A DNA stretch of 34,645 nt, from positions 1-34,645 of the forward strand of contig CANQDT010000025.1 of NCBI GenBank assembly GCA_947593735.1, in the 5' to 3' direction. How positions within the stretch are numbered: position 1 is the stretch's first letter; each line of letters starts with the position of its first letter. The stretch is from an uncultured Lachnospiraceae bacterium (GTDB taxonomy: Bacteria; Bacillota; Clostridia; Lachnospirales; Lachnospiraceae). Below the pieces are notes generated by a model, which saw only the letters and a list, made by a program, of their open reading frames with translations, was not told the DNA's origin and made no database searches. Position numbers and translations under genes: made by a program. This document shows, in pieces, positions 34,610 through 34,645 of the stretch.

Positions 34610-34645
34610 GAGAACCAAGAGCGTTCGCCTTTTTACGGGGGCCTC
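34608..34645 (+). other. Possible start of a group I intron in tRNA-Arg
   Basis: If splicing occurs after the anticodon U (34607), the exon end CTCCU (34603-34607) can pair with GGGGG (34637-34641). That places a U-G pair at the splice site, the hallmark of group I P1. GAGAA (34610-34614) with TTTTT (34630-34634) could extend the helix. Only 38 bases are visible, so no P3-P7 core can be checked. Confidence 0.4.

Noticed and set aside
34608-34645. Integrated element attachment junction in tRNA-Arg
   Set aside because: Site-specific integrases usually rebuild the tRNA 3' half at the junction. Here the tRNA is not rebuilt and no integrase is visible. It is kept only as an alternative to the intron reading.

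Overview
The window is the chromosomal replication-origin neighbourhood of a Firmicute, most likely a member of the Lachnospiraceae (Clostridia). The evidence is the dnaA-dnaN-S4-recF-gyrB-gyrA block, the rpmH-rnpA-yidD-yidC-jag-mnmE-mnmG block, a chromosomal parA/parB pair with Firmicute-type parS sites, and a DUF4446 - serS - DUF3881-like tail. The last of these I associate with Lachnospiraceae. No species can be named from the sequence alone.

Left arm (1-11,112, almost all minus strand): a tRNA-Ser(GCU), an iron-sulfur fumarase pair (beta and alpha) translationally coupled to gyrA, then gyrB, recF, an S4-domain gene, dnaN and dnaA. DnaA-box-like motifs and an AT-rich stretch lie between dnaN and dnaA. 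An AraC-type regulator sits just upstream of dnaA.

Cassette (10,321-18,508): the usually adjacent dnaA and rpmH are split by about 8.4 kb. This holds the AraC regulator and a divergent plus-strand operon: uronate isomerase (uxaC), mannonate dehydratase (uxuA), an SDR mannonate oxidoreductase (uxuB), two TIM-barrel sugar isomerase/epimerase-like proteins and two paralogous Gfo/Idh/MocA dehydrogenases. UxaC, UxuB and UxuA take glucuronate to 2-keto-3-deoxygluconate. The four extra enzymes suggest an oxidative, non-hydrolytic step that releases or rearranges the uronic acid first. No transporter, glycosidase, KDG kinase or KDPG aldolase is present.

Right arm (18,544-34,570, plus strand except 24,847-26,505): rpmH to mnmG are in canonical order. 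rsmG and an alpha/beta-hydrolase gene then form a small convergent, inverted unit. Next come a coiled-coil gene of unknown function and argS, then an 894-bp non-coding segment. That segment carries DnaA-box-like sites, parS sites and five and a half degenerate 66-bp tandem repeats. parA, parB, DUF4446, serS and a DUF3881-like gene follow.

The window ends inside a tRNA-Arg(CCU) gene whose sequence departs from a tRNA right after the anticodon loop. The downstream bases can form a P1-like helix, so a group I intron is a real possibility.

The main points for follow-up are the catabolic cassette lodged at the origin, its possible 3-keto glucuronide chemistry, the recent-looking sequence exchange between its two dehydrogenase genes, the interrupted tRNA-Arg, and the repeat array lying between two parS sites.
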